Assembly: GCA_023434365.1 (NCBI GenBank)
Contig: JAEYSV010000002.1
Coordinates: forward strand, 1 to 64,000
Length of the DNA: 64,000 bases
Reading direction: 5' to 3'
DNA from: Bacillota bacterium
GTDB taxonomy: Bacteria; Bacillota; Clostridia; Lachnospirales; Lachnospiraceae
This document shows, piece after piece, positions 1 to 9,414 of this stretch. Numbering within the stretch: the stretch's first letter is position 1; each line of letters begins with the position of its first letter. The notes below the pieces were generated by a model. That model ran no database searches, was not told the DNA's origin, and was given only the letters and a program-made list of their open reading frames with translations. Position numbers and translations under genes: made by a program.

Positions 1-95
1 CTTACGTACCGCTACGACGTCATCCGAGCGGGAGCGCGTTGCGAGTGAAATATGTTTTATACTTGCTTGCCTATAAACCACCCGTGCAAATTGAT
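1..95 (+). repeat. Right half of a long palindromic repeat, cut by the window edge
   Basis: The first ~50 bases match, with few differences, the right half of the palindrome at 33939-34250 and the reverse complement of the left arm of the one at 33418-33731. The shared pieces are CTTACGTACCGCTACG, CATCCGAGCG and GCGCGTTGCG, followed by a tATGTTTtAta / CTTGC stretch and GCAAATTG. After about position 95 the similarity fades. The left arm would lie outside the window. It sits directly 3' of the ytaF-like gene, the same position relative to genes as the other copies. Confidence 0.75.
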
Positions 96-136
96 GATGC
101 AACACTAACAAGGGATTTTGACCCCCGTTCAACCTC

Positions 137-700
137 TCAAATCAAGCGGATGAGGGCAATCATTAGGAGCAACAAGCCCGATACGACTCCGCATAGTTTA
201 CGATTCAGGTTCTTAACGACATTACAATGGCTCATCATGATATCCGCCAAAAACAAAAACAACACCTGCATAAATCCTACTGAAAGCGGGATAAGCACCC
301 CATGGAAACCAATGGAGGCAGCCGCCACTCCGGCACTGAAAGAATCTGCAGACAATGCAATTCCAAGAACTAAGGCTTCCCACCAGTCAATCTTTTTTGA
401 CCTGTTAAAGTCATAAACTGCTTCTTCACTCCCATAGAGTCCATTTCGTATAAAACTAAGCCCGATAATTGCCAATATAGCGGCTCCAATTAGATTGGCA
501 ACATCCTTTGGAAACCACTGAAGGATCAGATACCCTGCCTGAAGGGAAACCCACATAATCATAACTGATACTAATCCAACTAACAGCTTTGCCGCTGTTG
601 TTATTTTAACTCCCTTAAGTTTATAAGAAATTCCTATCCCTAATGCGTCTAGACTCAGCGAAATAGAGATTATGATGACGTTTAATAGCAAAATTTTCAC
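137..700 (-). CDS. ytaF: YtaF-like sporulation membrane protein (MntP-related family)
   Basis: A 187-residue, very hydrophobic protein with about six predicted membrane segments. It has two internally related halves, each starting with a small-residue/Asp motif (SLSLDALGIGIS near residue 14 and GIALSADSFSAGVA near residue 113). This duplicated Asp-containing helix is the hallmark of the MntP/YtaF family. The SLDALGIGISYKLKG N-terminus is closer to YtaF, found in endospore formers, than to true MntP; a clearer MntP lies at 10994-11557. The function of YtaF is not well established; it is needed for normal sporulation in Bacillus. The gene is monocistronic as far as can be seen, and its 3' end runs into the palindromic repeat at the window edge. 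Confidence 0.75.
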   Translation of the reverse strand: MKILLLNVIIISISLSLDALGIGISYKLKGVKITTAAKLLVGLVSVMIMWVSLQAGYLILQWFPKDVANLIGAAILAIIGLSFIRNGLYGSEEAVYDFNRSKKIDWWEALVLGIALSADSFSAGVAAASIGFHGVLIPLSVGFMQVLFLFLADIMMSHCNVVKNLNRKLCGVVSGLLLLMIALIRLI

Positions 701-780
701 CTTAGAGTAATTGTAGTCTTACTTTAGAATATGACAACTTTGCTAACAAGTGACTTATTATTTATGACTTCACTTTTTGA

Positions 781-1575
781 TTACATTCTAGCAACCATCA
801 GATTACTGGAGGAATACCGATGTAAACCACGATAAAAGGCCACTGCTGCAAGGATCACAAAAATCATCATCACACCAATCATAATCCCTACTAGCTTTAT
901 ATCATATGTGTTAATAAAGTGAATTGGCAGATAATGAGCCACACCGATAGGAAAAATGGTGAAGATAAGAATACGTACCACCCCTTTAAATATCCCATCA
1001 GGATAGGTGGAAAAATGAAGTATCATTCCATTCATATTATCAGCAAGAATTTCAGAACGCACAATCCAGAAAGCTGTACTGCCTACCAATACGGCAAAGG
1101 AAGTAATAGTAATTGCCCCCATGATGGTAAACAACGTAAACCATAATAGTACAACCGGATCAGGGTAGAAAATTGCCACTACCAGATACCCATATAGCAG
1201 ATCTCCTATTGCTGAGATACTGGTTTCTGAGCAGATTACACTAAGCAGTACATTTTTAGGCTGAACCAGAAATGAATCTAGTTTTCCATTGATAATCAAG
1301 GATGGCAATTTATAAGCTCTATGACAAACAATATGGCTGACTCCATAGATTGTAGCGCAAATTCCCCATAGTAATATTACTTCCTCCAAACCATATCCCC
1401 CAACATCCTCTTTTAACTGGAATAAAATCAACCATTGAATGATAAAAGTGGAGTTATTGAGCATCATGAACACAACATTGGTAATAAACGTAACATGATT
1501 GGTCATCTCTCTCATACTGTTATACTTAACAGAAAGCGCAAGTACCCGAATCTGATTCTTAACCACCGTTAACAT
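781..1575 (-). CDS. ABC-2 type exporter permease (PF06182-like), second subunit
   Basis: A 264-residue membrane protein with about six hydrophobic segments. The C-terminal FSTYPDGIFKG...IFTIFPIGVAHYLP region is typical of the ABC2_membrane_6 (DUF990) family. It is the last gene of a three-gene operon: its ATG overlaps the end of the preceding permease by 17 bases, which indicates translational coupling. A GGAG-type ribosome site lies in the upstream gene. Together with the other permease and the ATPase it should form a heteromeric exporter in the cytoplasmic membrane. The substrate cannot be read from the sequence; relatives are annotated as drug or unknown-substrate exporters. Confidence 0.8.
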   Translation of the reverse strand: MLTVVKNQIRVLALSVKYNSMREMTNHVTFITNVVFMMLNNSTFIIQWLILFQLKEDVGGYGLEEVILLWGICATIYGVSHIVCHRAYKLPSLIINGKLDSFLVQPKNVLLSVICSETSISAIGDLLYGYLVVAIFYPDPVVLLWFTLFTIMGAITITSFAVLVGSTAFWIVRSEILADNMNGMILHFSTYPDGIFKGVVRILIFTIFPIGVAHYLPIHFINTYDIKLVGIMIGVMMIFVILAAVAFYRGLHRYSSSNLMVARM

Positions 1576-2353
1576 TTACTCTCTTCACTCCCTTCTGATA
1601 AAGTAAAAACATCAGTCCCCATGAAATCACAAGATAAAGTAATTGCAATAACAGTACCTGCCAAAACAAAGACATGCTGAAGTGTATGATTAATCTAGCT
1701 GGTCCGTAGGTTACGACAAAGATTGGTGAATACTTAAAGATTGGCTGTAACCAGGCAGGAAAGACGTCAATTGGGAAAAAGGTACCAAAAACCAGAATCA
1801 TCTTATCATAAATCCAGTGAAATGGGGTCGAATCCTCAATCCAGAAGGAAATGATACTAATAGTAATTCTAGCTGCAGCATTAATCAGCAAACCGAGAAT
1901 AAATACGATCACCATCAATGGTAATTTGTCTGCTTGAAAGTCAAGCAGTGCTCCAGCACTAGCAACACCAATCAGACAGCCTATTATTATATATAACACT
2001 AATCTTAACACCATTTCCCCAAAATGTTTTGCGATAACATAAAGGATGTAATGATATGGTTTATTGAGTCCATAGGCAATGGAACCGCTTTTAATATCCT
2101 CACTAATCTGGTTAAGCAAGGTGGCATTCTTATTACCATACCACATAATTTCGGTTAGAATCAGGTACCAGATCATCTCTCCTTTGGTATAACCTTCAAT
2201 CAGTTTCGTGCTATCTCCATAGATATAATTCCACACTTGAGCAAATACAAAAATAACAAGAAAGAAGGTGAAGAAGCCCAATATTATATTCATTACATAT
2301 TGCAGACTTTCCATGAAAGTCGTTCGAAAGATAAACAGATACTTATTGCGCAT
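1559..2353 (-). CDS. ABC-2 type exporter permease (PF06182-like), first subunit
   Basis: A 264-residue integral membrane protein with six predicted segments, of the same family as the following permease. An upstream in-frame GTG exists at 2362, but it sits only two bases from the GGAG motif. The ATG at 2353 has a ribosome site AAGGAGA about 10 bases upstream and is preferred. The start overlaps the stop of the ATPase gene by 11 bases. Two related permeases plus one ATPase is the usual composition of this ABC-2 subgroup (two membrane proteins forming a heterodimer). The transported molecule is unknown. Confidence 0.8.
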   Translation of the reverse strand: MRNKYLFIFRTTFMESLQYVMNIILGFFTFFLVIFVFAQVWNYIYGDSTKLIEGYTKGEMIWYLILTEIMWYGNKNATLLNQISEDIKSGSIAYGLNKPYHYILYVIAKHFGEMVLRLVLYIIIGCLIGVASAGALLDFQADKLPLMVIVFILGLLINAAARITISIISFWIEDSTPFHWIYDKMILVFGTFFPIDVFPAWLQPIFKYSPIFVVTYGPARLIIHFSMSLFWQVLLLQLLYLVISWGLMFLLYQKGVKRVNVNGG

Positions 2354-3341
2354 TCGCCCCACTCTCCTTATAAATAGTTGTAATGATATTCTCTAGTGGT
2401 ACATTGGAGATATTCAAATCCTCTATCATTTCCATCGATAATTGACTCATCACTTCACCGATTGATGTCTCATTTAGCTCAACTAATAATTTTGCTTTAG
2501 TATCTTTTTGCTTTAATACCGTAACTCCTTTTATCTGAGGTAGCACCATGTCATCTCGAAGCTTTAACTCTACCACCTTTTGGTTCAGGTAATGGTATTT
2601 TAATCTTTCCATACTATCGTCAAGTACAATCTTTCCATGATTCACAATAATAATCCGCTTACAAAGCTTTTCAATATCTCCGACATCATGACTAGTTAGA
2701 AAAATGGTCGTGCCAAACTCTCGGTTTAGCCGTTTTATGAGTTCTCGAATCTTTTCTTTGACAACTGGGTCTAAGCCAATCGTTGGCTCATCCAAAAACA
2801 AAATCTTTGGGTTATGTATTAATGAGGCTACTATCTCACAGCGAATGCGCTGCCCAAGAGACAGATTTCGGACCGGAGTGTTAACAAACTCCTCCAACTC
2901 AAATACTTCAATCATTTCTTCGATACGTTTCTTTCCTTCTGTAGCTGGAATGTCATAAACCGCAGTAAAGAATTGAAAATTATCATATGGTGTCAAATGT
3001 GTCCAAAGTTGCTCCTTTTGTCCAAATACGGTGCCAATCTGATAGGCTAACTGCTTTCTTTTTTTTGTTGGATTTAGTCCGAGCACTTTGATTTCTCCAG
3101 CGTTTGGATATAGAATTCCGGTCATCATTTTGATGGTTGTACTTTTTCCCGCTCCATTTGGTCCAATAAAGGCCAGAATCTCGCCCTGCTTGACTGTAAA
3201 ATCTATTTCTTCCACCGCTTTAATGGTTTTATACCTTGGATGAAACATTGACTTTATACTTCCCCTTAACCCTTTCTCCTTTTCTTTGACGCGAAAGGTT
3301 TTGCTTAGATTATGTACCGTTATCGCATTTTGTGAGTCCAT
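2343..3341 (-). CDS. ABC-2 exporter ATP-binding protein
   Basis: A 332-residue ATPase. It has Walker A (GPNGAGKST, near residue 66), a Q-loop (VFGQKEQLW), the signature LSLGQRIRCE, Walker B with catalytic Glu (ILFLDEPTIGLDP) and a switch His (LTSHD). It carries the ~80-residue C-terminal extension seen in exporters of this class. The reading frame stays open to 3416, but the ATG at 3341 (MDSQNAITV) has a good AAAGGAGAG ribosome site, so that start is used. It is the first gene of the operon with the two permeases, and the genes overlap throughout. Regulation is not evident; the upstream region is shared with the divergent Ca2+-ATPase gene. Confidence 0.88.
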   Translation of the reverse strand: MDSQNAITVHNLSKTFRVKEKEKGLRGSIKSMFHPRYKTIKAVEEIDFTVKQGEILAFIGPNGAGKSTTIKMMTGILYPNAGEIKVLGLNPTKKRKQLAYQIGTVFGQKEQLWTHLTPYDNFQFFTAVYDIPATEGKKRIEEMIEVFELEEFVNTPVRNLSLGQRIRCEIVASLIHNPKILFLDEPTIGLDPVVKEKIRELIKRLNREFGTTIFLTSHDVGDIEKLCKRIIIVNHGKIVLDDSMERLKYHYLNQKVVELKLRDDMVLPQIKGVTVLKQKDTKAKLLVELNETSIGEVMSQLSMEMIEDLNISNVPLENIITTIYKESGANAQ

Positions 3342-3575
3342 GCTAATCTCTCCTTTCTTTATTGTCTGACAGCTGATAATTTTTGCTAGTATAGCACCAA
3401 AATATGGTATTTTCAATAGCCATTTTTCAACTTTTCCCTTTTTTCTTAGATGTTTTTGAAAAATTCTATTGTCATTTGTATAAAAGCGGAAACGTGTACT
3501 ATTTTTTTATCTTGCTCATATAATTGTTTAAGCGATAGTTTGTTCAACTCAGATATGATAACAGGGAGGTACATT

Positions 3576-6221
3576 ATGGATTGGCATAACCTGTCAGTAG
3601 AAGAAGTAGCAAAAAAACTTCAGGTCAATATTCAGACTGGTCTGTCTGCAAATGAAATAAAAGAACGGACCTTAAAACATGGAAAAAACCAATTAAATAC
3701 CAAGAAAAAAGTACCTTTGATTTTTAGGTTTGCAGAGCAGTTTAAAGATTTTATGATTATTACACTCATCGTAGCTGCTATCATTTCCTTTTTGGTTTCC
3801 ATTATGGAACATAAAGTAGATTTTGTTGATCCGGTAATCATTTTATTAATCATTACCTTGAATGCTGTCCTTGGCGTAATTCAGGAAGCCAAAGCCGAGC
3901 GTTCGCTTGAAGCATTAAAAAAATTGTCTGCACCCACCGCATTAGTAAAGCGGGACGGTTGCATTGATACCGTAGATTCCGTTGATCTAGTACCTGGAGA
4001 TATCATTTTTCTAGAAGCCGGTTACTCCGTACCAGCTGATGCCAGATTAATTGAGGCTGTCAACCTAAAAGTAGAGGAATCCTCATTAACCGGTGAATCC
4101 CTTCCGGTTGATAAAGTAGCCAGAATTACCTTACCACCGCATACCTTACTTGGGGAGAGAAGTAATCTTGTAATGTCCTCCTCAATGGTTACCTATGGTC
4201 ATGGAAGTGCCATCGTAATCGGGACTGGCATGAACACACAGGTCGGTCATATTGCTAACCTAATTATGAATGATGACGCACCTACAACGCCACTGCAAAA
4301 AAAATTAGCCCATACGAGTAAAACGCTTGGTATTGCAGCATTATTAATCTGTGTCGTTATTTTTATACTTGGAATCATTAAGCAAAAACCGATTTTCGAC
4401 ATGTTTATGACCAGTGTAAGTCTGGCTGTTGCGGCTATTCCAGAAGGACTTCCTGCCATTGTAACGATTATGCTATCTCTTGGGGTGCAGCGAATGGCCA
4501 AAAAGAATGCGGTCATCAGAAAGCTTCCCGCCGTGGAAACCCTTGGAGGAGCTACCATCATTTGCTCCGATAAAACAGGCACATTAACACAGAATAAGAT
4601 GACGGTAACCAAAGTATGCTCCGCTGAAGGAGAAGAACCTTTAATCTCAGGCTTTGCCAAAGACCTATTTGCAATGGGAGCCTTGTGTAATGACTCGGTT
4701 CTGCAGATTAATAAAGAAGAAGTAACAACAACCGGGGAACCAACTGAGAATGCTCTTGTCATGGCAGCCTATCACCAGAATATATTAAAGCCAAAGCTTG
4801 ACTTATCTTATCCAAGGGTACATGAAATCAGCTTTGATTCGAATCGAAAGATCATGACAACAGTACATAAAATGAAATCCGACTCTTACCGCGTTATCAG
4901 TAAAGGTGCACCAGAGATGTTACTCAATAAGTGCACCCATATATATGAAAATGGTATTATTCATACTTTAACGACGAATAAGTTAAAAAATATCTATAAA
5001 CATAATCAGCTTTTGGCAGGCCAGGCGCTTCGAGTTTTGGCAGTTGCCTACCGTGACGATCATAAAATATCAAGTGATCCCGAGAATAGCCTTATCTTCA
5101 TGGGGTTAATTGGAATGATTGATCCACCAAGAGAAGAAGTGAAAGAAGCGGTTGCCGTTTGTAAAAAGGCAGGCATCAAGCCTATCATGATTACCGGTGA
5201 TCATGTCCTTACTGCTTGCGCAATCGGAAAGGAACTTGGTATTCTCAACACCACTGCGGAAGCAATTAGTGGCGAGGAATTAAACAAAATGCCAGCCGAT
5301 AAGTTGCAACAAAGTATCTATCAATACTCCGTATTTGCCAGGGTAACTCCGGAACATAAGGTACGCATTGTTAAGGCATTTCAGGCACACAATGAAGTGG
5401 TTGCAATGACTGGTGATGGAGTAAATGATGCCCCTGCTTTAAAAGTAGCAGATATCGGATGTGCCATGGGAATTACCGGTACTGATGTGGCGAAAAATGC
5501 TGCTGATATGATCATGACCGATGATAATTTTGCCACCATCGTGGAAGCAGTCAAAGAAGGCCGCGGGATTTATGATAACATTAAAAAATCCATTCATTTT
5601 CTGCTTTCAAGTAACATAGGAGAAATTATCACGATCTTTATAGCTATCTTACTAGGGTTGCCAACTCCTTTAGTTGCCGTCCAGCTGTTATGGGTTAACC
5701 TAGTAACCGATTCCCTGCCTGCCATCAGTCTTGGAGTAGAACCAATTGCCTCTGATATTATGAAGAAGAAACCAATTGCCCCCGGGAAAAGTATTTTTGC
5801 CGATGGGCTTGGATTTAAGATATTAATCGAAGGAATTATGATTGGAGCACTCGCCCTTAGTGCCTTTGCGATCGGATATTTTACCTATGATGTTCATAAC
5901 ATGACTACCCGTGGGATTCCTTTTGTAGGTCGGACCATGTGCTTTGCCGTACTAAGCTTAAGTCAGTTATTCCATGCCTATAATATGAGAAGCGAACATA
6001 GCTTAAAAGATATTGGGATCTTTACGAATCATAAGTTAAACCTGTCCTTCTTAATCTGTGTATTCATGCAGGTTATCGTAATCTCCTGGGCGCCATTAGC
6101 GAAGATCTTTAAAGTAATCCCACTAGAACCTTCACAATGGTTCGTTGTAGCTTTGCTCTCTATGTTACCGATTCTATTTGTAGAATTACAAAAACGGGCT
6201 AACAGAAGAAATGAATACTAA
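3576..6221 (+). CDS. Calcium-transporting P-type ATPase (SERCA/PMR1-like)
   Basis: An 881-residue P2A-type ATPase that would pump Ca2+ out of the cytoplasm at the cost of ATP. Visible motifs are TGES (172-175, actuator domain), PEGLPA in M4 (from 289, the Ca2+-coordinating Glu), the phosphorylation motif DKTGTLT (Asp332), TGDGVNDAPALK (from 612) and NLVTDSLPAISLG in M6, which keeps the Asn and Asp ligands of SERCA site II. The open frame begins at 3450, but the ATG at 3576 has GGGAGG nine bases upstream and matches the family N-terminus (MDWHNLSVEEVAKKL). Ends in a bidirectional terminator shared with enolase. It could carry Mn2+ as well; the Glu in M4 favours Ca2+. Confidence 0.92.
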   Translation: MDWHNLSVEEVAKKLQVNIQTGLSANEIKERTLKHGKNQLNTKKKVPLIFRFAEQFKDFMIITLIVAAIISFLVSIMEHKVDFVDPVIILLIITLNAVLGVIQEAKAERSLEALKKLSAPTALVKRDGCIDTVDSVDLVPGDIIFLEAGYSVPADARLIEAVNLKVEESSLTGESLPVDKVARITLPPHTLLGERSNLVMSSSMVTYGHGSAIVIGTGMNTQVGHIANLIMNDDAPTTPLQKKLAHTSKTLGIAALLICVVIFILGIIKQKPIFDMFMTSVSLAVAAIPEGLPAIVTIMLSLGVQRMAKKNAVIRKLPAVETLGGATIICSDKTGTLTQNKMTVTKVCSAEGEEPLISGFAKDLFAMGALCNDSVLQINKEEVTTTGEPTENALVMAAYHQNILKPKLDLSYPRVHEISFDSNRKIMTTVHKMKSDSYRVISKGAPEMLLNKCTHIYENGIIHTLTTNKLKNIYKHNQLLAGQALRVLAVAYRDDHKISSDPENSLIFMGLIGMIDPPREEVKEAVAVCKKAGIKPIMITGDHVLTACAIGKELGILNTTAEAISGEELNKMPADKLQQSIYQYSVFARVTPEHKVRIVKAFQAHNEVVAMTGDGVNDAPALKVADIGCAMGITGTDVAKNAADMIMTDDNFATIVEAVKEGRGIYDNIKKSIHFLLSSNIGEIITIFIAILLGLPTPLVAVQLLWVNLVTDSLPAISLGVEPIASDIMKKKPIAPGKSIFADGLGFKILIEGIMIGALALSAFAIGYFTYDVHNMTTRGIPFVGRTMCFAVLSLSQLFHAYNMRSEHSLKDIGIFTNHKLNLSFLICVFMQVIVISWAPLAKIFKVIPLEPSQWFVVALLSMLPILFVELQKRANRRNEY

Positions 6222-6244
6222 TTATACCTTTCGTATCCTCAGGA

Positions 6245-6298
6245 AAAGAGCGTGCTGCAACACTATTCGATTGAATGGTGTTGCAACACGCTCTTTTT
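6245..6298. terminator. Bidirectional terminator between the Ca2+-ATPase and eno
   Basis: A long near-perfect stem (AAAGAGCGTG.TGCAACAC / GTGTTGCAACACGCTCTTT) with A-runs on the left and T-runs on the right. It therefore works as an intrinsic terminator for both converging genes. Confidence 0.9.
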
Positions 6299-6309
6299 AT
6301 ACTTTATAT

Positions 6310-7629
6310 TTAATCTAATTTAAGTTGTGGAAATGCATCTTTTCCAAGGTATCTTGCTGAAATACCAAGTTCTTCTTCTATGCGAAGTAATTGATTGTAT
6401 TTCGCTACACGGTCGGTTCTACTTGGAGCGCCAGTCTTAATCTGACCAGCATTCGTAGCAACTGATATATCTGCTATGGTTACATCTTCAGTTTCTCCGG
6501 AACGATGGGAAACAACTGCGGTCCACTTGTTATTCTTCGCCATCTCAATGGCATCTAATGTTTCAGTTAAGGTACCAATCTGATTCACCTTAATTAATAC
6601 GGAATTCGAGACATCGTCTTTGATTCCTCTCTTCACACGCTCGGTATTTGTAACAAAGAGGTCATCTCCGACTAATTGCACTTTGTTTCCTAACTGTTTA
6701 GTTAATAAACTCCAACCTTCCCAGTCTTCCTCTGACAATGCATCTTCTAGTGAGATTACTGGATACTTATTGCAGATATCTTCCCAGTAAGATACCATTT
6801 CCTGAACGGTTTTATATTCGCCGGATTTCCAGAAAAGATAATCTCCTTTTCTTCCTGCTTTTACTGCTTCTTCATACATCTCGGTTGCAGCAGCATCAAT
6901 TGCTATATAGAAATCACAGCCTGGTTTATAGCCAGCAGCTTCAATTGCTTTTACAAGATACTGTAGCGCTTCTTCATCGCTGTTAAACTTTGGAGCAAAT
7001 CCACCTTCATCACCTACTGCAGTGACAAATCCTTCATTCTTAAGGATTTTTTTCAGATGATGGAATACGGTAGCTCCCCATTCTAATGCCTGGCTAAAGC
7101 TCTTCGCACCAACTGGCATAATCATAAATTCCTGAATATTCAAACTGGAGTCCGCATGTTTTCCTCCATTGATGACATTCATCATTGGTACTGGAAGCAC
7201 TTTCGCATTTACTCCTCCAAGGTACTGGTATAAAGGCAAATCAAGATAATCCGCTGCGGCATGGGCAACTGCAAGAGATGCGCCCAAGATCGCATTGGCA
7301 CCAAGTTTTGCTTTGTTTGGTGTTCCATCGGCTTTCATCATCGCCAGGTCAATATCAACCTGATTAAACGCATTCATACCAACTATTGTATCAGAGATAA
7401 TCGTATTTACGTTCTCTACTGCTTTTTTGACACCAGTTCCAAGATAACGATTGGAATCGCCATCTCTTAATTCCACTGCTTCGAATGCTCCGGTAGAGGC
7501 ACCACTTGGTACTGCGGCGCGTCCGATGGTTCCGTCTTCTAAAGTTACTTCAACTTCAACAGTTGGGTTGCCACGAGAGTCTAATATTTCGCGGCCATGC
7601 ACATGTGTAATGTAAATTCCTGATCTCAT
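6310..7629 (-). CDS. eno: Enolase
   Basis: Phosphopyruvate hydratase, a glycolytic enzyme converting 2-phosphoglycerate to phosphoenolpyruvate. The 439-residue protein contains the family N-terminus REILDSRGNPTVEVEV, the Mg2+ ligands in the barrel (the Asp of DFYIAIDAA, Glu in ISLEDAL, Asp in LVGDDLFVTN), the active-site Lys in VLIKVNQIGT, SHRSGETED and GAPSRTDRVAKYNQL. An ATG three codons upstream (7638) abuts the ribosome site, so the ATG at 7629, nine bases after AAAGG, is the better start. The gene stands alone rather than in a gap-pgk-tpi-pgm operon. Confidence 0.95.
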   Translation of the reverse strand: MRSGIYITHVHGREILDSRGNPTVEVEVTLEDGTIGRAAVPSGASTGAFEAVELRDGDSNRYLGTGVKKAVENVNTIISDTIVGMNAFNQVDIDLAMMKADGTPNKAKLGANAILGASLAVAHAAADYLDLPLYQYLGGVNAKVLPVPMMNVINGGKHADSSLNIQEFMIMPVGAKSFSQALEWGATVFHHLKKILKNEGFVTAVGDEGGFAPKFNSDEEALQYLVKAIEAAGYKPGCDFYIAIDAAATEMYEEAVKAGRKGDYLFWKSGEYKTVQEMVSYWEDICNKYPVISLEDALSEEDWEGWSLLTKQLGNKVQLVGDDLFVTNTERVKRGIKDDVSNSVLIKVNQIGTLTETLDAIEMAKNNKWTAVVSHRSGETEDVTIADISVATNAGQIKTGAPSRTDRVAKYNQLLRIEEELGISARYLGKDAFPQLKLD

Positions 7630-7769
7630 ATACTTCATCCTTTCATTTTTAATCTCTTAAGAATTTTTATTTGACTTCCTGTGAATGAATCAGCATTTAA
7701 TGCCAAAAAACATATCCTAACATATCTTTATAAATTATTAGCATAAATGAAAAGAACTATCCTCTTAAT

Positions 7770-9269
7770 TTATAATTGATAAAGCTTTGTATATTTTTCT
7801 TTCAGATAATTCACAAAGTACATTGGATTAAATACTTCCTTCGTGGTTTTCTTCACCAGTTCTCCACATGAATATTTCATTCCATACTGGTGAATATTTT
7901 CTTTTAGATACTGCTTAATTGCTTCAAGATTACCTTCTCTTAAGTACTCATCAAATGGTAGTTTCTTAAGCATATCATAATATAGCTGCGCTGATATTGC
8001 ACTACCAATTGCATAAGATGGGAAGTATCCAAAATCACCCCAGGACCAATGTGTATCTTGTAATACACCCATTTTATTATTACCAGGACGTACCCCAAGA
8101 TATTCTTCATATTTGTCATTCCATGCCTGTGGTAATTCTTCAACGGTAATCTCATTATTAAAGATCATTTTCTCCAATTCGTAACGCACCATAACATGCA
8201 TCGCATAGGTTAGTTCATCTGCTTCCGTACGAATTAAACTTGGCTGGGATTTATTAATTGCTAAAACAAACTGTTCCAGGCTTACAGAACCCAACTGTTT
8301 TTTATAAAGCTCTTTCAGTCTCGGATATAGTGGCTCCCAAAAATTAATATTACGTCCAATAACATTTTCATAAAATCTTGACTGACTTTCATGCATTGCC
8401 ATGGAGGCACCAGTTCCAATCAATGTTTGCGTAATACTATCATCGATATTCATTTCATAGATGGCATGTCCACCTTCATGTATTGTTGAAAAAATTGCAC
8501 TTTGCATATTATGTTCATAATAATGACTTGTAATACGAACGTCCTTATTATGCAGATTGGTTGTAAATGGGTGGGCACTTTCTGCAATTACTCCTTTATC
8601 TGCTTCAAAGCCGATATAATCTGCGATCTCTTTGTTATAGACACGCTGTGTATCAATATCATAGCTTTCATATAAAAAGCTATCCTTTACCGTATTGGCT
8701 TTTTCGGCAACCACTTTAATTAATGGAACTAACTCTTTTCGTAATAATGCAAAAAATTCATCTAATTCTTTCATTGTAAAGTCCGGTTCATAATCACTAA
8801 GCAAAATATCATAGAGATTTTCTTGGCCTTTTTTGCGATAGGTAGCAAAGCGTTTTTTATACTCGATTATCTCTTTTAAGTAAGGGGCAAACATCTCAAA
8901 GTCATCTTTCTCCCTTGCTTCTGCCCATACGCTGCTTGACTTAATGGTAAGCTCACTATATGCTCTATATTCTTCACTTGGAATTGTTTCTAATTGATCA
9001 TAGGTTCTGCCTAACTCACGTATGATTGCTGCTTCATTCTCTGTAAGGGTATCTACCTCTTTTTGAAGCGTTATTAGGAGCGCCTTTACCTCCGGATTGA
9101 TTAAAGTTTTAAAATATTCATCGGATAGGATGCCAACCGTTTTTGCGGTGTTATCTGCTGCGGCAGGCGGTGCTAAGGTTTCCATATCCCACTGCAATAA
9201 TGCTAGCGCCGAAGTCAGTGCATTGGCCTTTTCTAAGTAAGGCGTTAATTTTTCATAGTTTGCATTCAT
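7770..9269 (-). CDS. M32 family metallocarboxypeptidase (Taq type)
   Basis: A 499-residue zinc carboxypeptidase that trims C-terminal residues from peptides in the cytoplasm. The zinc motif HExxH is present as TIHEGGHAIYE (around residue 268), and further family motifs are visible (HESQSRFYENVIGR, LIRTEADELTYAMHVMVRYE, DTHWSWGDFGYFPSYAIG). The length is the family norm. The ATG follows AGGAGG with suitable spacing. The gene stands alone between eno and the divergent argH. The ~130-base gap before argH holds both promoters. Confidence 0.93.
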   Translation of the reverse strand: MNANYEKLTPYLEKANALTSALALLQWDMETLAPPAAADNTAKTVGILSDEYFKTLINPEVKALLITLQKEVDTLTENEAAIIRELGRTYDQLETIPSEEYRAYSELTIKSSSVWAEAREKDDFEMFAPYLKEIIEYKKRFATYRKKGQENLYDILLSDYEPDFTMKELDEFFALLRKELVPLIKVVAEKANTVKDSFLYESYDIDTQRVYNKEIADYIGFEADKGVIAESAHPFTTNLHNKDVRITSHYYEHNMQSAIFSTIHEGGHAIYEMNIDDSITQTLIGTGASMAMHESQSRFYENVIGRNINFWEPLYPRLKELYKKQLGSVSLEQFVLAINKSQPSLIRTEADELTYAMHVMVRYELEKMIFNNEITVEELPQAWNDKYEEYLGVRPGNNKMGVLQDTHWSWGDFGYFPSYAIGSAISAQLYYDMLKKLPFDEYLREGNLEAIKQYLKENIHQYGMKYSCGELVKKTTKEVFNPMYFVNYLKEKYTKLYQL

Positions 9270-9353
9270 GTCAAAAACCTCCTGTTATCAATCTTGCTCC
9301 AATTAGCAAGATTTTCTATGTGTCTTCTATTATAGCATAACTATGAAAAATTA

Positions 9354-9382
9354 TTGCATTATTATTTAAAAAAAGGTAGTAT
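9354..9382 (+). promoter_or_regulatory. Probable argH promoter
   Basis: TTGCAT, a 17-base spacer and TAGTAT, 32 bases before the argH ATG. Two mismatches to the consensus -35 and one to the -10, but correct spacing and position. Confidence 0.5.
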
Positions 9383-9414
9383 AAATAAAACGAAAAGAAA
9401 TGAGGTTATCTATC

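Noticed and set aside
39..416. Open frame of 125 codons on the plus strand at the left edge
   Set aside because: It begins inside the palindromic repeat and runs antisense through ytaF; no ribosome site and no family resemblance.
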